NCBI GenBank assembly: GCA_963841425.1
Contig: CAWJCL010000001.1
Span: 791,426-855,425 of the forward strand
Origin: DATEOR01 sp963841425
GTDB taxonomy: Bacteria > Actinomycetota > Thermoleophilia > Gaiellales > Gaiellaceae
Direction of reading: 5' to 3'
DNA: 64,000 nt
Positions 8,594-16,758 of the stretch are shown here, piece after piece. Position numbers and translations under genes: made by a program. How positions within the stretch are numbered: position 1 is the first letter of the stretch; each line of letters begins with the position of its first letter. Below the pieces are notes generated by a model. The model ran no database searches, was not told the DNA's origin, and saw only the letters and a program-made list of their open reading frames with translations.

Positions 8594-8609
8594 CAATATG
8601 GTCATATTG
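8594..8609. promoter_or_regulatory. AT-rich perfect inverted repeat, candidate operator
   Basis: CAATATG-GT-CATATTG is a perfect 7+7 inverted repeat with a 2-nt spacer. It stands out as a block of A/T in GC-rich DNA, 71 bp after the ABC permease stop and upstream of a small membrane protein gene. This is the shape of a dimeric repressor site; the protein that binds it is unknown. Confidence 0.4.
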
Positions 8610-8628
8610 GCGCGATCGAGGACGCCGC

Positions 8629-8651
8629 CTGGCGGTTCTGGGAGCCGCCAG
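8629..8651 (+). other. Hairpin (7-bp stem, 9-nt loop) in a noncoding stretch
   Basis: CTGGCGG (8629-8635) pairs with CCGCCAG (8645-8651). No U-run follows, so it is not a classical terminator. It lies between the AT-rich palindrome and the G/C switch-like repeat. Confidence 0.35.
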
Positions 8652-8674
8652 AAACGCACTGACTATTGCCGGCA

Positions 8675-8698
8675 GGGGGACATCCCCCTTCCGGGGGA
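8675..8698 (+). promoter_or_regulatory. Mutually exclusive GGGGG/CCCCC/GGGGG hairpins
   Basis: A central C-run (8684-8688) can pair with the G-run before it (8675-8679, ACAT loop) or the one after it (8693-8697, TTCC loop; 6 bp with the flanking U-A). Only one can form at a time. A -10-like TACAGT at 8721-8726 lies between this element and the next start, so whether it is transcribed with that gene is unclear. The noncoding stretch 8524-8732 holds nothing else recognisable. Confidence 0.3.
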
Positions 8699-8732
8699 CC
8701 CGATCGGGGCGGCCTCGTCCTACAGTCAGAGC

Positions 8733-9026
8733 GTGTGGGAGCTGGACCGTGCGCTCGAGGACGATACTCGCGCTGCGAGCCTGTTTCCATGGCTGGCCGC
8801 GGCAGGAGCCTTCACCTGGCTCGCCTCGATCGTCCTCGCCGACTCGCTGCTCCCGATCACGAGCATCGCCGCGCTCGGCGCGCTCGTCTTCGGCTTCGTC
8901 GGCTGGCGTGCGTCCAGGCATGGAAATCCGCGTGAGGCGACGAACTTCGTCGCCACCGCTCTCGCGGTCGTCCTCGCCGTGCTCTGGCTCTTCCTGCTCG
9001 GCTCGCTGCTTCTCCGGCTGGCTTAG
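8733..9026 (+). CDS. Small two-helix membrane protein, unknown function
   Basis: The 97-aa product has two long hydrophobic stretches, about residues 17-53 (LFPWLAAAGAFTWLASIVL, then a second segment) and 68-95 (FVATALAVVLAVLWLFLLGS). The N-terminal 15 residues are charged (VWELDRALEDDTRAAS). GTG 8733 is chosen because the hydrophobic regions follow directly and a -10-like TACAGT ends 6 nt upstream. It converges on the aldo/keto reductase with no gap. No family recognised. Confidence 0.6.
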   Translation: MWELDRALEDDTRAASLFPWLAAAGAFTWLASIVLADSLLPITSIAALGALVFGFVGWRASRHGNPREATNFVATALAVVLAVLWLFLLGSLLLRLA

Positions 9027-10004
9027 CTAGTCGCCGGTCGGCGCCGAGACGAGGACGCCGCTCAGGATCGCGTCGATCCTCTGCAGGACCTCGTCATCGA
9101 GCTCGATGCCGCTCGCCGCGACGTTGTCGTCCACCTGCTCGGGGCGCGAGGCGCCGACGATGGCGCTCGAGACCCCGGGCTCCCGCAGGACCCAGGCGAG
9201 CGCGAGCTGGGCCATCGTGATGCCGAGGTCGTCCGCGACCGGGCGCAGGTTCTGCACCGCCTCGAGGACGTCGTCGCGCATGAAGCGCGACATCATGTCC
9301 TGGTCGCCGGGAGTCGCGGCCCGCGTTCCTTCGGGCGGCTGCTCACCGGGCTTGTACTTCCCGGCGAGCACGCCCTGGGCGAGCGGCGACCACACGACCT
9401 GGCCGATGCCCAAGCTTTTCGACACCGGCAGCACGTCCTCCTCGATCCTCCGCTGCAGCATCGAGTACTCGGGCTGGTTGGAGGCAAGCGGGTCGAGGTT
9501 GAGCTCGGCCTGGATCCGCCTGGCCTCCTCGATCCGCTGTGCCGACCACTCGGAGACGCCGACGTAGAGCACCTTCCCCTGCGTGACGAGATCGTCGAGC
9601 GCGCGCAGGGTTTCCTCGAGCGGCGTGTCCGCGTCCGCGCGGTGGCACTGGTAGAGGTCGACGTAGTCGGTGCCGAGCCGCTTCAGGGAGGCGTGGCACT
9701 GCTCCATGATGTGCTTGCGCGAGAGCCCGCGGTCGTTGGGCCCGTCCCCCATCGAGAAGTAGACCTTCGTGGCGAGAAAGTAGTCGTCGCGGTCGATGCC
9801 CTTGAGCGCGCGGCCGGTGACCTCCTCCGCGGCTCCCCGCCGATAGACGTTCGCCGTGTCGAAGAAGTTGACGCCGAGCTCGAAAGCCCGGTGGATGCAG
9901 GCGATCGCCCGCTCGTCGGCGACGGAGCCGCCGTAGGTGAGCCACGAGCCGAGGGAGATCTCCGAGACCTTGACGCCGAAGTCACCGAGTTTCCGGTAGC
10001 GCAT
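9027..10004 (-). CDS. Aldo/keto reductase (AKR6/AKR14-like)
   Basis: A 325-aa NADPH-dependent oxidoreductase of the (beta/alpha)8 type. The catalytic tetrad is visible: Asp and Tyr in FFDTANVYRRG, Lys in LATKVYF, and His in DLYQCHRAD. The cofactor-binding C-terminal segment SAIVGASRPEQVDDN is intact. The sequence resembles the voltage-gated K-channel beta/YghZ group, which reduces aldehydes and methylglyoxal-like carbonyls. ATG 10004 has a -10-like TAGACC ending 6 nt upstream. Physiological substrate unknown. Confidence 0.88.
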   Translation of the reverse strand: MRYRKLGDFGVKVSEISLGSWLTYGGSVADERAIACIHRAFELGVNFFDTANVYRRGAAEEVTGRALKGIDRDDYFLATKVYFSMGDGPNDRGLSRKHIMEQCHASLKRLGTDYVDLYQCHRADADTPLEETLRALDDLVTQGKVLYVGVSEWSAQRIEEARRIQAELNLDPLASNQPEYSMLQRRIEEDVLPVSKSLGIGQVVWSPLAQGVLAGKYKPGEQPPEGTRAATPGDQDMMSRFMRDDVLEAVQNLRPVADDLGITMAQLALAWVLREPGVSSAIVGASRPEQVDDNVAASGIELDDEVLQRIDAILSGVLVSAPTGD

Positions 10005-10045
10005 GCCCGAGGTCTACCAGAAGCGCGGTGAGGCTAACCCTCGAG

Positions 10046-10120
10046 TCGGGATGGCCGGATTCGAACCGGCGGCCTCCGCGTCCCAAACGCGGCGCTCTAA
10101 CCAGGCTGAGCTACATCCCG
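10046..10120 (-). tRNA. tRNA-Pro (anticodon TGG)
   Basis: The minus strand folds into a complete cloverleaf. The acceptor stem is CGGGATG/CATCCCG with discriminator A, the anticodon loop TTTGGGA sits between CCGCG and CGCGG, and the T-arm is GCCGG-TTCGAAT-CCGGC. The C1-G72 pair is typical of tRNA-Pro. The 3' CCA is not encoded, so it depends on a CCA-adding enzyme, a candidate for which lies at 32389-33423. Confidence 0.97.
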
Positions 10121-10130
10121 TGCGCATCCA

Positions 10131-10136
10131 AGTGTA
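10131..10136 (-). promoter_or_regulatory. -10 element of tRNA-Pro
   Basis: TACACT on the minus strand ends 10 nt before the first base of the tRNA. It is the same hexamer as seen before ispH and the BrkB-like gene. Confidence 0.45.
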
Positions 10137-10168
10137 GAGCGCCTACCGCCCGGATAACCTCCGCCGCC

Positions 10169-11143
10169 GTGGTCGATGCCCCGTTCAACGTTCCCGAGCG
10201 CTCCGAGGAGTCGACCCCACACCGCCGACCCGCGCTCGGATACGCGCTCGTCCTCGCGGCGATCGCCCTGTGGTCCGTGAACGCGACCGTGGCGAAGATC
10301 GTCGTCGACTCCGGCGGGCTCTCGGCGCTCCGCCTCGCCGAGGTGCGCGGGACCGGCGCCGCGATCCTCCTCTTCGCCGGCGTGGCGATCTTCGCGCCTC
10401 GCACGCTCCACGTCACGCGCCGGGAGCTCGGCTACCTCGCGATCTTCGGGATCTGCGGCCTCGCCTTCGTCCACTTCTTCTACTTCACCGCCATCACGCA
10501 TCTGGACATCGGGATCGCGCTCGTCATCCAGTACCTCGCCCCCGTGCTGGTTGCCCTCTGGGCGCGTTTCTTCGTGCACGAGCCCGTGCGACGGCGGCTC
10601 TGGTACGCCCTCGCGCTCGCTCTCGGCGGGCTCACGCTCGTCGCCGAGATCTGGAGCGGCGGGGGCACGCTCGACGGCGTGGGCGTTGCAGCCGCGCTTG
10701 CCGGGGCCTTCGCCTACGCCCTCTACATCCTCATGGCCGAGCACAGCGTGCGCGGCGGGCGCGACGTCTACTCGCTCCTCGCCTGGGGCTTCCTCTTCGC
10801 TGCGCTCTTCTGGGCAGTGGTGCAACCGTGGTGGAGCTTCCCGGACGGCGTCCTCACGACGGATGCCTCGCTCCTCGGGCGGCTGGACGGCTACAGCCTC
10901 CCGGTCTGGCTCCTGATCCTCTACATCGTCGTGCTCGGGACGGTCGTTCCGTTCATCTTCATGATCACCGCGCTGCGCCACATCCCGGCCACGCGCGCGA
11001 CCGTCGTCGCGATGGTGGAACCGGTGCTGGCCGGTCTGGTCGCCTACGCCTGGCTCGGCGAGGAGATCTCGGCGGAGCAGCTCGTCGGCGGCCTCATGGT
11101 GCTCGCCGCCATCGTCCTCGCCCAGACGGCCCGAGGGCCCTAG
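10169..11143 (+). CDS. EamA/DMT-family transporter
   Basis: The 324-aa product has about ten transmembrane segments arranged as two EamA repeats, starting at ALGYALVLAAIALWSVNATVA after a 20-residue hydrophilic N-terminus and ending LVGGLMVLAAIVLAQTARGP. Conserved EamA positions such as the proline in IQYLAPVLVAL and the late VAMVEPVLAGLVAY are present. Members export or import metabolites; this one's substrate is not predictable. GTG 10169 follows a GATAAC -10-like element by 10 nt. The 3' end overlaps the response regulator gene by 4 bp, convergently. Confidence 0.85.
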   Translation: MVDAPFNVPERSEESTPHRRPALGYALVLAAIALWSVNATVAKIVVDSGGLSALRLAEVRGTGAAILLFAGVAIFAPRTLHVTRRELGYLAIFGICGLAFVHFFYFTAITHLDIGIALVIQYLAPVLVALWARFFVHEPVRRRLWYALALALGGLTLVAEIWSGGGTLDGVGVAAALAGAFAYALYILMAEHSVRGGRDVYSLLAWGFLFAALFWAVVQPWWSFPDGVLTTDASLLGRLDGYSLPVWLLILYIVVLGTVVPFIFMITALRHIPATRATVVAMVEPVLAGLVAYAWLGEEISAEQLVGGLMVLAAIVLAQTARGP

Positions 11144-11580
11144 GTCGTCCCGAGGAGATCCCTGAGCTCGGAGAGCTTTTCGGCGCGTAGCTCCTCGCGT
11201 TCGCCGCGCTTGACCGCCTCGACGACCTCCTCGACGAGCGCCGCGAGCTCCACCGGGTTGAACGGCTTCGTGATGTAGTCGAGCCCGCCCGCGCCGAGGC
11301 CACGGGCCCGGTCGCGCACGTCCGCGCGGGCGGTCAGGAAGATGATCGGGATGCGCCGCGTCGCCTCGTCCTCGAGGAGCCGCTCGGCGACCGTCCAGCC
11401 GTCGAGGCCCGGCATCATCACGTCGAGGAGGATCGCGTCCGGCCGCTCGTCTCTCGCGAGCTCGAGCCCGACGCGGCCGTTCTCCGCCTCGAGCACGCTC
11501 GTTCCCTCGGCCTCGAGGTTGACCCGGCAGAGGAGCCGGATCGGATCCTCGTCGTCGATCACGAGCACGGTCAGCGCCAT
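11140..11580 (-). CDS. Single-domain response regulator (CheY-like receiver)
   Basis: The 146-aa product is a receiver domain with an acidic pocket (Asp9-Asp10-Glu11), phospho-acceptor Asp53 (LLDVMMPGLDGW), Thr83 and Lys105 (YITKPFNP). About 25 charged residues follow and there is no DNA-binding or enzymatic output domain. It begins directly after the stop of the giant histidine kinase (1-nt overlap), so it is its cognate regulator. Output must go through protein-protein contact or a further phosphotransfer step. This is inference. Confidence 0.92.
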   Translation of the reverse strand: MALTVLVIDDEDPIRLLCRVNLEAEGTSVLEAENGRVGLELARDERPDAILLDVMMPGLDGWTVAERLLEDEATRRIPIIFLTARADVRDRARGLGAGGLDYITKPFNPVELAALVEEVVEAVKRGEREELRAEKLSELRDLLGTT

Positions 11581-14500
11581 CAGGCGATCACCTTCTCGGG
11601 AGCCGGCTCGACCACGCCGCTCGCCGCCGCGGGAAGCTCGAAGACGAACGTGGAGCCCTGGCCTTCCTTCGACTCGACCCAGATCCTCCCGCCCATCGCC
11701 AAGAGCAGCCCGCGCGCCAGGAAGAGGCCGAGCCCCGTCCCGTGGACGCCCGGCGCCGCGCTCTCGGCGCGGTAGAACTTCGAGAAGATGCGCTGCTGGT
11801 CTGCGCGAGGAATGCCGACGCCCTGGTCGGACACGCGCACCTCCGCGCTCTCCGGACGGCGTCGCGCCGAGATCGAGATCCGGCCTCCCTCCGGCGAGAA
11901 CTTGACCGCGTTGTCGACGAGATTCAGCAGGACCTGCGAGAGCTTCTCGCGGTCCGCCTCGACGACCACTCCCGTGCTCGGAACGTCGAGGTCGAACTCC
12001 CAGCGCTCAGCGTGCTCCTGCATGCGCGCAACGACCTCGCCCGCGACCCCGCCGACGTCGATCTCCTCGATGTTCAATCGCAGCGTGCCGGTCTCGAGGC
12101 GTGCGACGCTCAGGAGGTCGTCGACGATGTTGATGAGCCGCTCCGACTCGGAGGCGATGTAGCCGAGGAAGGTCTGTCGCTCGGTGTCCGAGAACTCGAC
12201 GTCGCCGCGCATGAGCGTCTCCGCGAAGCCGTAGATCGAGGTGAGCGGAGTGCGAAGCTCGTGCGAAACCGTGGCGACGAAGTCCGACTTCATCTGCTCG
12301 ACCACACGCTCGCTGGAGACATCGCGGAAGGCGAAGACGCGGCCGGCGATGGCCCCTCTCGCGTCGAGCATGACCGCCTCGCTGAGCGAGAGCCAGACCT
12401 CCTTGTCCCCGCGCTGAATCGAGAGCGTGCGCTCGCCGGGAGGCGCGCCGTCCTCCGCCGCGAGATCCCGCTGCAGGACCTTTGCCACGCGGCGGCCGAG
12501 CGCTTCTTCGGCGGGGACCCCGCTGATCTGCTCGGCGGTTGCGTTCCACAAGACGATGTTCCCGTCGCGGTCGACGGCGACGATGCCGTCGGCGATGTTG
12601 GCGAGGATCGCCTCGCTCCGCTCCTTCTCCTCGGCGACGCGCTGGTAGAGCTCGGCGCTCGAGAAGACCGCAGACGCCGTCGCGGCGAGCGCGGAGAGCG
12701 CCTGGATCTCGTCCTCGCGCCAGGTCCGCACGGCGGAGTCGTAGACCGTGAGCACGCCGCTCAGGCCGCCGCCGTGGAGGAGCATCGGGACGGCGACGCA
12801 GGAGATCATCCCGTTCGCGAGCAAGGGATCCTCGTGCCCGAACCGCGGCGTCTCCCGCGCATCCGAGACGGTGTGGGGAGCACGCGACTGCGCCGCGATC
12901 CCGACGGCTCCACCCGCGGAGCTCGAGCGCATGTTGCGGATCCCCTGCGTGCCCGGGCCCCAGGCTGCGCGGACGACGAGGTCGTCGTTCTCGAGCAGGC
13001 GCAGAACCGCGGCGTCGGCATCGAGGAGAGCCGGCGCCTCGCGGACGACCTCCTCGAATGCAGCAACGGGGTCGAGCTTCGTGGCGAGGAGGCCGCCGAT
13101 GTCGGCCAGCCGCTTCGAGAAGGTGTGCGCCCGCCGCTCGCCCTCGAAGAGCTCGGCGCGCTCGAGGGCTCCCCGCGCCGCCCCGGTCAGGTGCCGCGCG
13201 AGCGCGAGGTCGTCATCGGAGAAGCTCCGTTCCTCGCGGAAGAGGACGACAACGGCGTGCTTCTGCCCCTGCGCGCCGATGACGGGTGCGGCGATGAGCG
13301 ACCGGTATCCCTCGCCTGTCAGGAGCTTCCGCGCGCTCTCCTTGAAGCGGTCGTCGCCTTCGAGCGAGGAGGCCGAGAGGATGCGCCCCTCCTCGGCGGC
13401 GGCGCGAAGCGGCGAGACGTCGTCGGCGATCCCGGCGGCGAGCGCCCCGCGCAGGTCCGGGGGAAGCTCGTGCGAGCCGGAGAGCATGAGCCGGTCGCCG
13501 TTCGGCTCGAGCACGAGAGCCGAGCTGCCGCCCAGCGCGTCGCACGCAGCCTGGGCGAGCGCGTCAAGGGTCTCGCCGAGAGAGAGCGTCGAGCCGAGCA
13601 CCTCTGCGATCCGGTAGAAACCCCGCTGCACCTGGGCCTGGCGCTCGCGCTCGCCAAAGCTCTCGGCGTTGTGAAGCGCGAGGGAAGCGAGGCGGGCGAA
13701 GGTGTCGAGGAGCTCGAGGTCCTTCTCGTCGAACCGCCCGTCCTCCCGCGCGCAGACGCCGAGCACGCCGCGAACCTCGCCGAGCCACGTGATCGGCGCG
13801 TCCATGGCCTCGGCGAACACCTGGTAGTCCTCCGTCGGCGTCGGGGCCTCGGAGCGCGCGAAATCACGCTTCAGGACCGGGCGCCCGGTGGAGAGCACCT
13901 GCTGGAAGGTGCCCCGCGGGACGATCTCGCGGCCGACGTTCCGCTCCGGCACGCCGAGCACGGCCGCGCAGCGGAGCACCGTCCGGCGCTCGTCGAAGAC
14001 CCAGCAGTCGGCGGCGTCCGCACCGAGCAGTTGGACCACCTCGGTGACGAGGCGCTGGATGACCGACGAGAAGCGAAGGTCCGAGGTGAGCACCTGGCCG
14101 GCCTTGAGGAGCGCTGCCTGCTCCTGCAGGCGGCGCTGGTTCTGTTGCAAGAGCTGAGCCGTGTGGACGGCGAGCCCGATCTCGCGCGCGACCGCCTCGG
14201 CGACCGAGACGTCGTGCGGGCTCCAGGCCGAGGGCTCGGCCCGGTGGAAGCCGAAGACGCCGATCATCCGGTCGAAGACGAGGATCGGCGTTGCGATCAC
14301 CGCCCGCGTCCCGAGCTCGAGGAGCGTCTCCCTCCCGCCGAGGCTCGAGTCGTCGAGCTCCGGCGCAGTAAGGACGTCTGCGATCGCCACTGTCCGCCGC
14401 TCGCGCGAGGCGAGGTTGGAGACGGGCAGCCGGCCGGCGGCGTTGCCGATCGTCTCGACTCCGGGCGCGTCCCATTCGGCGCGGACGGGCGCTCCTTCGC

Positions 14501-15512
14501 TCTGGTCGCCGAGCCGGATGAACGCGCGCGAGAGGTCGAGCGCCATCCCCACCTCCTTGACGGCCACGCTGAGCACCGCGTCGAGATCGAGCTCGGAGCG
14601 CACGCGCCTCGAGATCTCCCCGACAAGACGCTCCCGCGCGAGGGCCTCCTGGAGCGCGTCGCGAGACGAGGCGTGACCGAGGGCGAGCGCGGTCTCGTTG
14701 GCAAGGTCCTGCATGAGCTCGGTCTCGGACGACGTGAAGAGGCGTGGCTTCTCGCTCGCGACCGCGAGGACGGCGGTCACCCGGCCGTCGGCGAGGAGGG
14801 GGACGAAGGCTGCGCTGTGCGCGCCCACGCGCACGGAGAGCTCCCGGCTCACCTGCGGGGAGGTCTTGACGTCGAAGACGACCAGGGGGTTGCGCTCCCG
14901 CGCGACTGCCACGACCCCGCTACGCGCCGTCTCGAGGTCGAGGACGACGGTCTGCCACCAGGCCTCGTCGATCCCGCGCGCGGCGTAGCCGGCCGCCACG
15001 CCCGCCTCCTCGTCCACGGTTGCGATCATCATCCTGGTCACCTCGAGGACGCTTTCGAGCTCGTCGAAGAGCCGGTTCGCAGCCTCGCGCCCGCTTCCCG
15101 CCTGCGCGAGCGCGGTCGAGAGCCGCGAGATGGACTCGGCCTCGCGGCGGCGCTCCGACGCCTCTGTCTCCGCCTCGACGACGCGCGGGGCGGCAGAGAT
15201 AAGGAGATGCCGTTCGTCCCAGCGCCAGACGAAGATCGCCGCCGGCAGGTAGGCGAGCAAGGTGAGACCGAAGATGGCCCACGGATTGACTGACCCGAAA
15301 AAGTCCTCGTTCGTGAGCTTCTCGCCGGCGATCACGGCCGCGGTTGCCCCGATGAGCACGAACACGAGCCAAATGCCGAGGCCGAGCCAGGAAAACCGCC
15401 TGTGGCGGCGCAGTAGCTCGGGCGCGAGCGCGAGCGCGACGCCGAAGTACAGCGCAGCGAGGACGAGAAGCGGAACGACCTCGAGCAGGATGACTCGACT
15501 GTGGTGACTCAC
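11580..15512 (-). CDS. Multi-GAF/PAS membrane sensor histidine kinase
   Basis: A 1310-aa sensor kinase. Three N-terminal hydrophobic segments (about residues 5-30, 37-62 and 72-94) anchor it. A short coiled linker and roughly five tandem GAF-type domains (about 120-950) follow, then a PAS domain (about 960-1065, ILANIADGIVAVDRDGNIVLW). HisKA carries the phospho-His at about 1084 (VSHELRTPLTS). HATPase has N-box LLNLVDNAVKFSP, G1 SDQGVGIP and G2 HGTGLGLFLARG. The count of GAF domains is by eye from repeated small-residue and ALGHA/ALHNA-type helix ends. GTG 15512 (VSHHSRVILLEVV) leads straight into the first helix. Signals sensed are unknown; many GAFs suggest integration of redox or ligand cues. 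Confidence 0.9.
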   Translation of the reverse strand: MSHHSRVILLEVVPLLVLAALYFGVALALAPELLRRHRRFSWLGLGIWLVFVLIGATAAVIAGEKLTNEDFFGSVNPWAIFGLTLLAYLPAAIFVWRWDERHLLISAAPRVVEAETEASERRREAESISRLSTALAQAGSGREAANRLFDELESVLEVTRMMIATVDEEAGVAAGYAARGIDEAWWQTVVLDLETARSGVVAVARERNPLVVFDVKTSPQVSRELSVRVGAHSAAFVPLLADGRVTAVLAVASEKPRLFTSSETELMQDLANETALALGHASSRDALQEALARERLVGEISRRVRSELDLDAVLSVAVKEVGMALDLSRAFIRLGDQSEGAPVRAEWDAPGVETIGNAAGRLPVSNLASRERRTVAIADVLTAPELDDSSLGGRETLLELGTRAVIATPILVFDRMIGVFGFHRAEPSAWSPHDVSVAEAVAREIGLAVHTAQLLQQNQRRLQEQAALLKAGQVLTSDLRFSSVIQRLVTEVVQLLGADAADCWVFDERRTVLRCAAVLGVPERNVGREIVPRGTFQQVLSTGRPVLKRDFARSEAPTPTEDYQVFAEAMDAPITWLGEVRGVLGVCAREDGRFDEKDLELLDTFARLASLALHNAESFGERERQAQVQRGFYRIAEVLGSTLSLGETLDALAQAACDALGGSSALVLEPNGDRLMLSGSHELPPDLRGALAAGIADDVSPLRAAAEEGRILSASSLEGDDRFKESARKLLTGEGYRSLIAAPVIGAQGQKHAVVVLFREERSFSDDDLALARHLTGAARGALERAELFEGERRAHTFSKRLADIGGLLATKLDPVAAFEEVVREAPALLDADAAVLRLLENDDLVVRAAWGPGTQGIRNMRSSSAGGAVGIAAQSRAPHTVSDARETPRFGHEDPLLANGMISCVAVPMLLHGGGLSGVLTVYDSAVRTWREDEIQALSALAATASAVFSSAELYQRVAEEKERSEAILANIADGIVAVDRDGNIVLWNATAEQISGVPAEEALGRRVAKVLQRDLAAEDGAPPGERTLSIQRGDKEVWLSLSEAVMLDARGAIAGRVFAFRDVSSERVVEQMKSDFVATVSHELRTPLTSIYGFAETLMRGDVEFSDTERQTFLGYIASESERLINIVDDLLSVARLETGTLRLNIEEIDVGGVAGEVVARMQEHAERWEFDLDVPSTGVVVEADREKLSQVLLNLVDNAVKFSPEGGRISISARRRPESAEVRVSDQGVGIPRADQQRIFSKFYRAESAAPGVHGTGLGLFLARGLLLAMGGRIWVESKEGQGSTFVFELPAAASGVVEPAPEKVIA

Positions 15513-15612
15513 TGGGCACCGTGATGATAGGCGCGGCTCGGGAGCGCGTCGAGACGCCCGTGGGCAGGAAATCACGATTGCAAAGATGGGCCGAAGGACC
15601 TATTGGCAGACC

Positions 15613-15743
15613 CGAGGCGCCGCTGTACCGTCCCCGCCACTGGGCGATGCGAACCGCGGCATGTGTCCCTGGCCATGTAGAGCCGCGGTGAGCAACTGTG
15701 GGAAGGCCCGCTGCGCTTACCCCCCCGAGCGGCGGGCTTTTCC
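15613..15743 (+). ncRNA. Candidate small structured RNA ending in a terminator
   Basis: The 298-bp gap between the divergent kinase and ispH contains no convincing ORF. A possible promoter is TTGCAA, a 17-nt spacer, then TATTGG (about 15575-15610). Downstream are a hairpin with arms ACCGCGGC (15653-15660) and GCCGCGGT (15682-15689) and then a terminator hairpin with a U-run (15701-15743). A transcript of about 130 nt is therefore plausible. It resembles no RNA family I can name with confidence. Confidence 0.35.
15701..15743 (+). terminator. Intrinsic terminator upstream of ispH
   Basis: GCCCGCTGC (15706-15714) pairs with GCGGCGGGC (15729-15737) with one G-U pair. The stem is extended by GGAA (15701-15704) against TTCC (15740-15743), and TTTT lies at 15738-15741. 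The loop contains a C7 run. It ends about 68 bp before the ispH start. Confidence 0.65.
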
Positions 15744-15810
15744 GCTTTCACCCACGCGGAGGGCTGGTTTGCGGCCTGCCGCGGGCGGGCCGTGACTACA
15801 CTGGAAGACG

Positions 15811-16758
15811 GTGGTCAAACGGCTGGTCCTCGCCTCGCCTCGGGGCTATTGCGCCGGTGTCGAGCGGGCAGTCGAAACCGTGGAGCGGGCCCTCGAGCTG
15901 CACGGAGCGCCGGTCTACGTGCGGAAGCAAATCGTCCACAACAGGCACGTCGTCCGCGACCTCGAGCAGCGGGGAGCCGTGTTCGTCGACAGCGTCGGGG
16001 AGGCGCCGCCCGGGAGCCTCGTCGTCTTCTCGGCACACGGCGTGTCGCCGGCTGTGCGCCACAGCGCGCGCTTCCGCGGGCTCCGCGCGGTCGACGCCAC
16101 ATGTCCGCTCGTCTCGAAGGTCCATGCCGAGGCGCGGCACTTCGCGCGGCTCGGATACACGATTTTCCTCATCGGCCACGCGGGCCATGAGGAGGTCGAG
16201 GGGACGACCGGCGAAGCACCACGGTCGATCCTCCTCGTCGAGACCGCCGAGCAGGCGGAGACCGTCGTGCCGCCTCGGACCGAGAAGCTCGTCTACCTGA
16301 CGCAAACCACGCTCTCAGTGGACGAGACCGACGAGATCGTCCGTGTCCTCCGCCGCCGCTTCCCGGCCGTCGAGGCCCCCAAGAAGGAAGACATCTGCTA
16401 CGCGACGACGAACCGACAGCGTGCCGTGAAGCGGATACTCGCCGCCGTCGACCTTCTGCTCGTCATCGGCTCCCGCAACAGCTCGAACTCGAACCGCCTC
16501 GTCGACGTCGCCCGCGCCGGTGGCGTGGACGCCTACCTGATCGACGACGAGAGCGAGATCGACGAGGCCTGGCTCGACGGTGTGGAGACCGTCGGCGTCA
16601 CCTCCGGCGCGTCGGCTCCCGAGTCCCTCGTGCGCCGTGTCGTCGGCTGGTTCCGTGAACGGGGCGTCTCCCAGGTCGACTCGCTCGACGGCGCGTTCGA
16701 GGACGTCTTCTTCAAGCTCCCGCGCGAGATCCGCGCGGACGCAGTCACCAGGACGTAG
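15811..16758 (+). CDS. ispH: 4-hydroxy-3-methylbut-2-enyl diphosphate reductase
   Basis: The 315-aa iron-sulfur enzyme performs the last step of the MEP pathway (HMBPP to IPP and DMAPP). The three cluster cysteines are Cys14 (PRGYCAGVERA), Cys98 (DATCPLV) and Cys196 (DICYATTNRQ). Other signatures are FSAHGVSP, IGHAGHEEVEGT, SRNSSNSNRL and VTSGASAPESLV. Length is normal. GTG 15811 follows a -10-like TACACT (15797-15802) by 8 nt, suggesting leaderless transcription. The 3' end overlaps the convergent hypothetical gene by 14 bp. Confidence 0.97.
   Translation: MVKRLVLASPRGYCAGVERAVETVERALELHGAPVYVRKQIVHNRHVVRDLEQRGAVFVDSVGEAPPGSLVVFSAHGVSPAVRHSARFRGLRAVDATCPLVSKVHAEARHFARLGYTIFLIGHAGHEEVEGTTGEAPRSILLVETAEQAETVVPPRTEKLVYLTQTTLSVDETDEIVRVLRRRFPAVEAPKKEDICYATTNRQRAVKRILAAVDLLLVIGSRNSSNSNRLVDVARAGGVDAYLIDDESEIDEAWLDGVETVGVTSGASAPESLVRRVVGWFRERGVSQVDSLDGAFEDVFFKLPREIRADAVTRT

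Noticed and set aside
11742..15293. 3.5-kb open frame on the plus strand opposite the histidine kinase
   Set aside because: Arg/Ala/Glu-rich, no domain, fully antisense to a well-supported kinase; a GC-rich shadow frame.
15628..15655. CCGTCCCCGCCACTG resembles the core of a cobalamin riboswitch
   Set aside because: The other conserved blocks (the GGTG-AA-TCC part and a downstream AGCCAGGA box) are missing on this strand, and ispH is not a B12 gene. Kept only as an unnamed ncRNA candidate.
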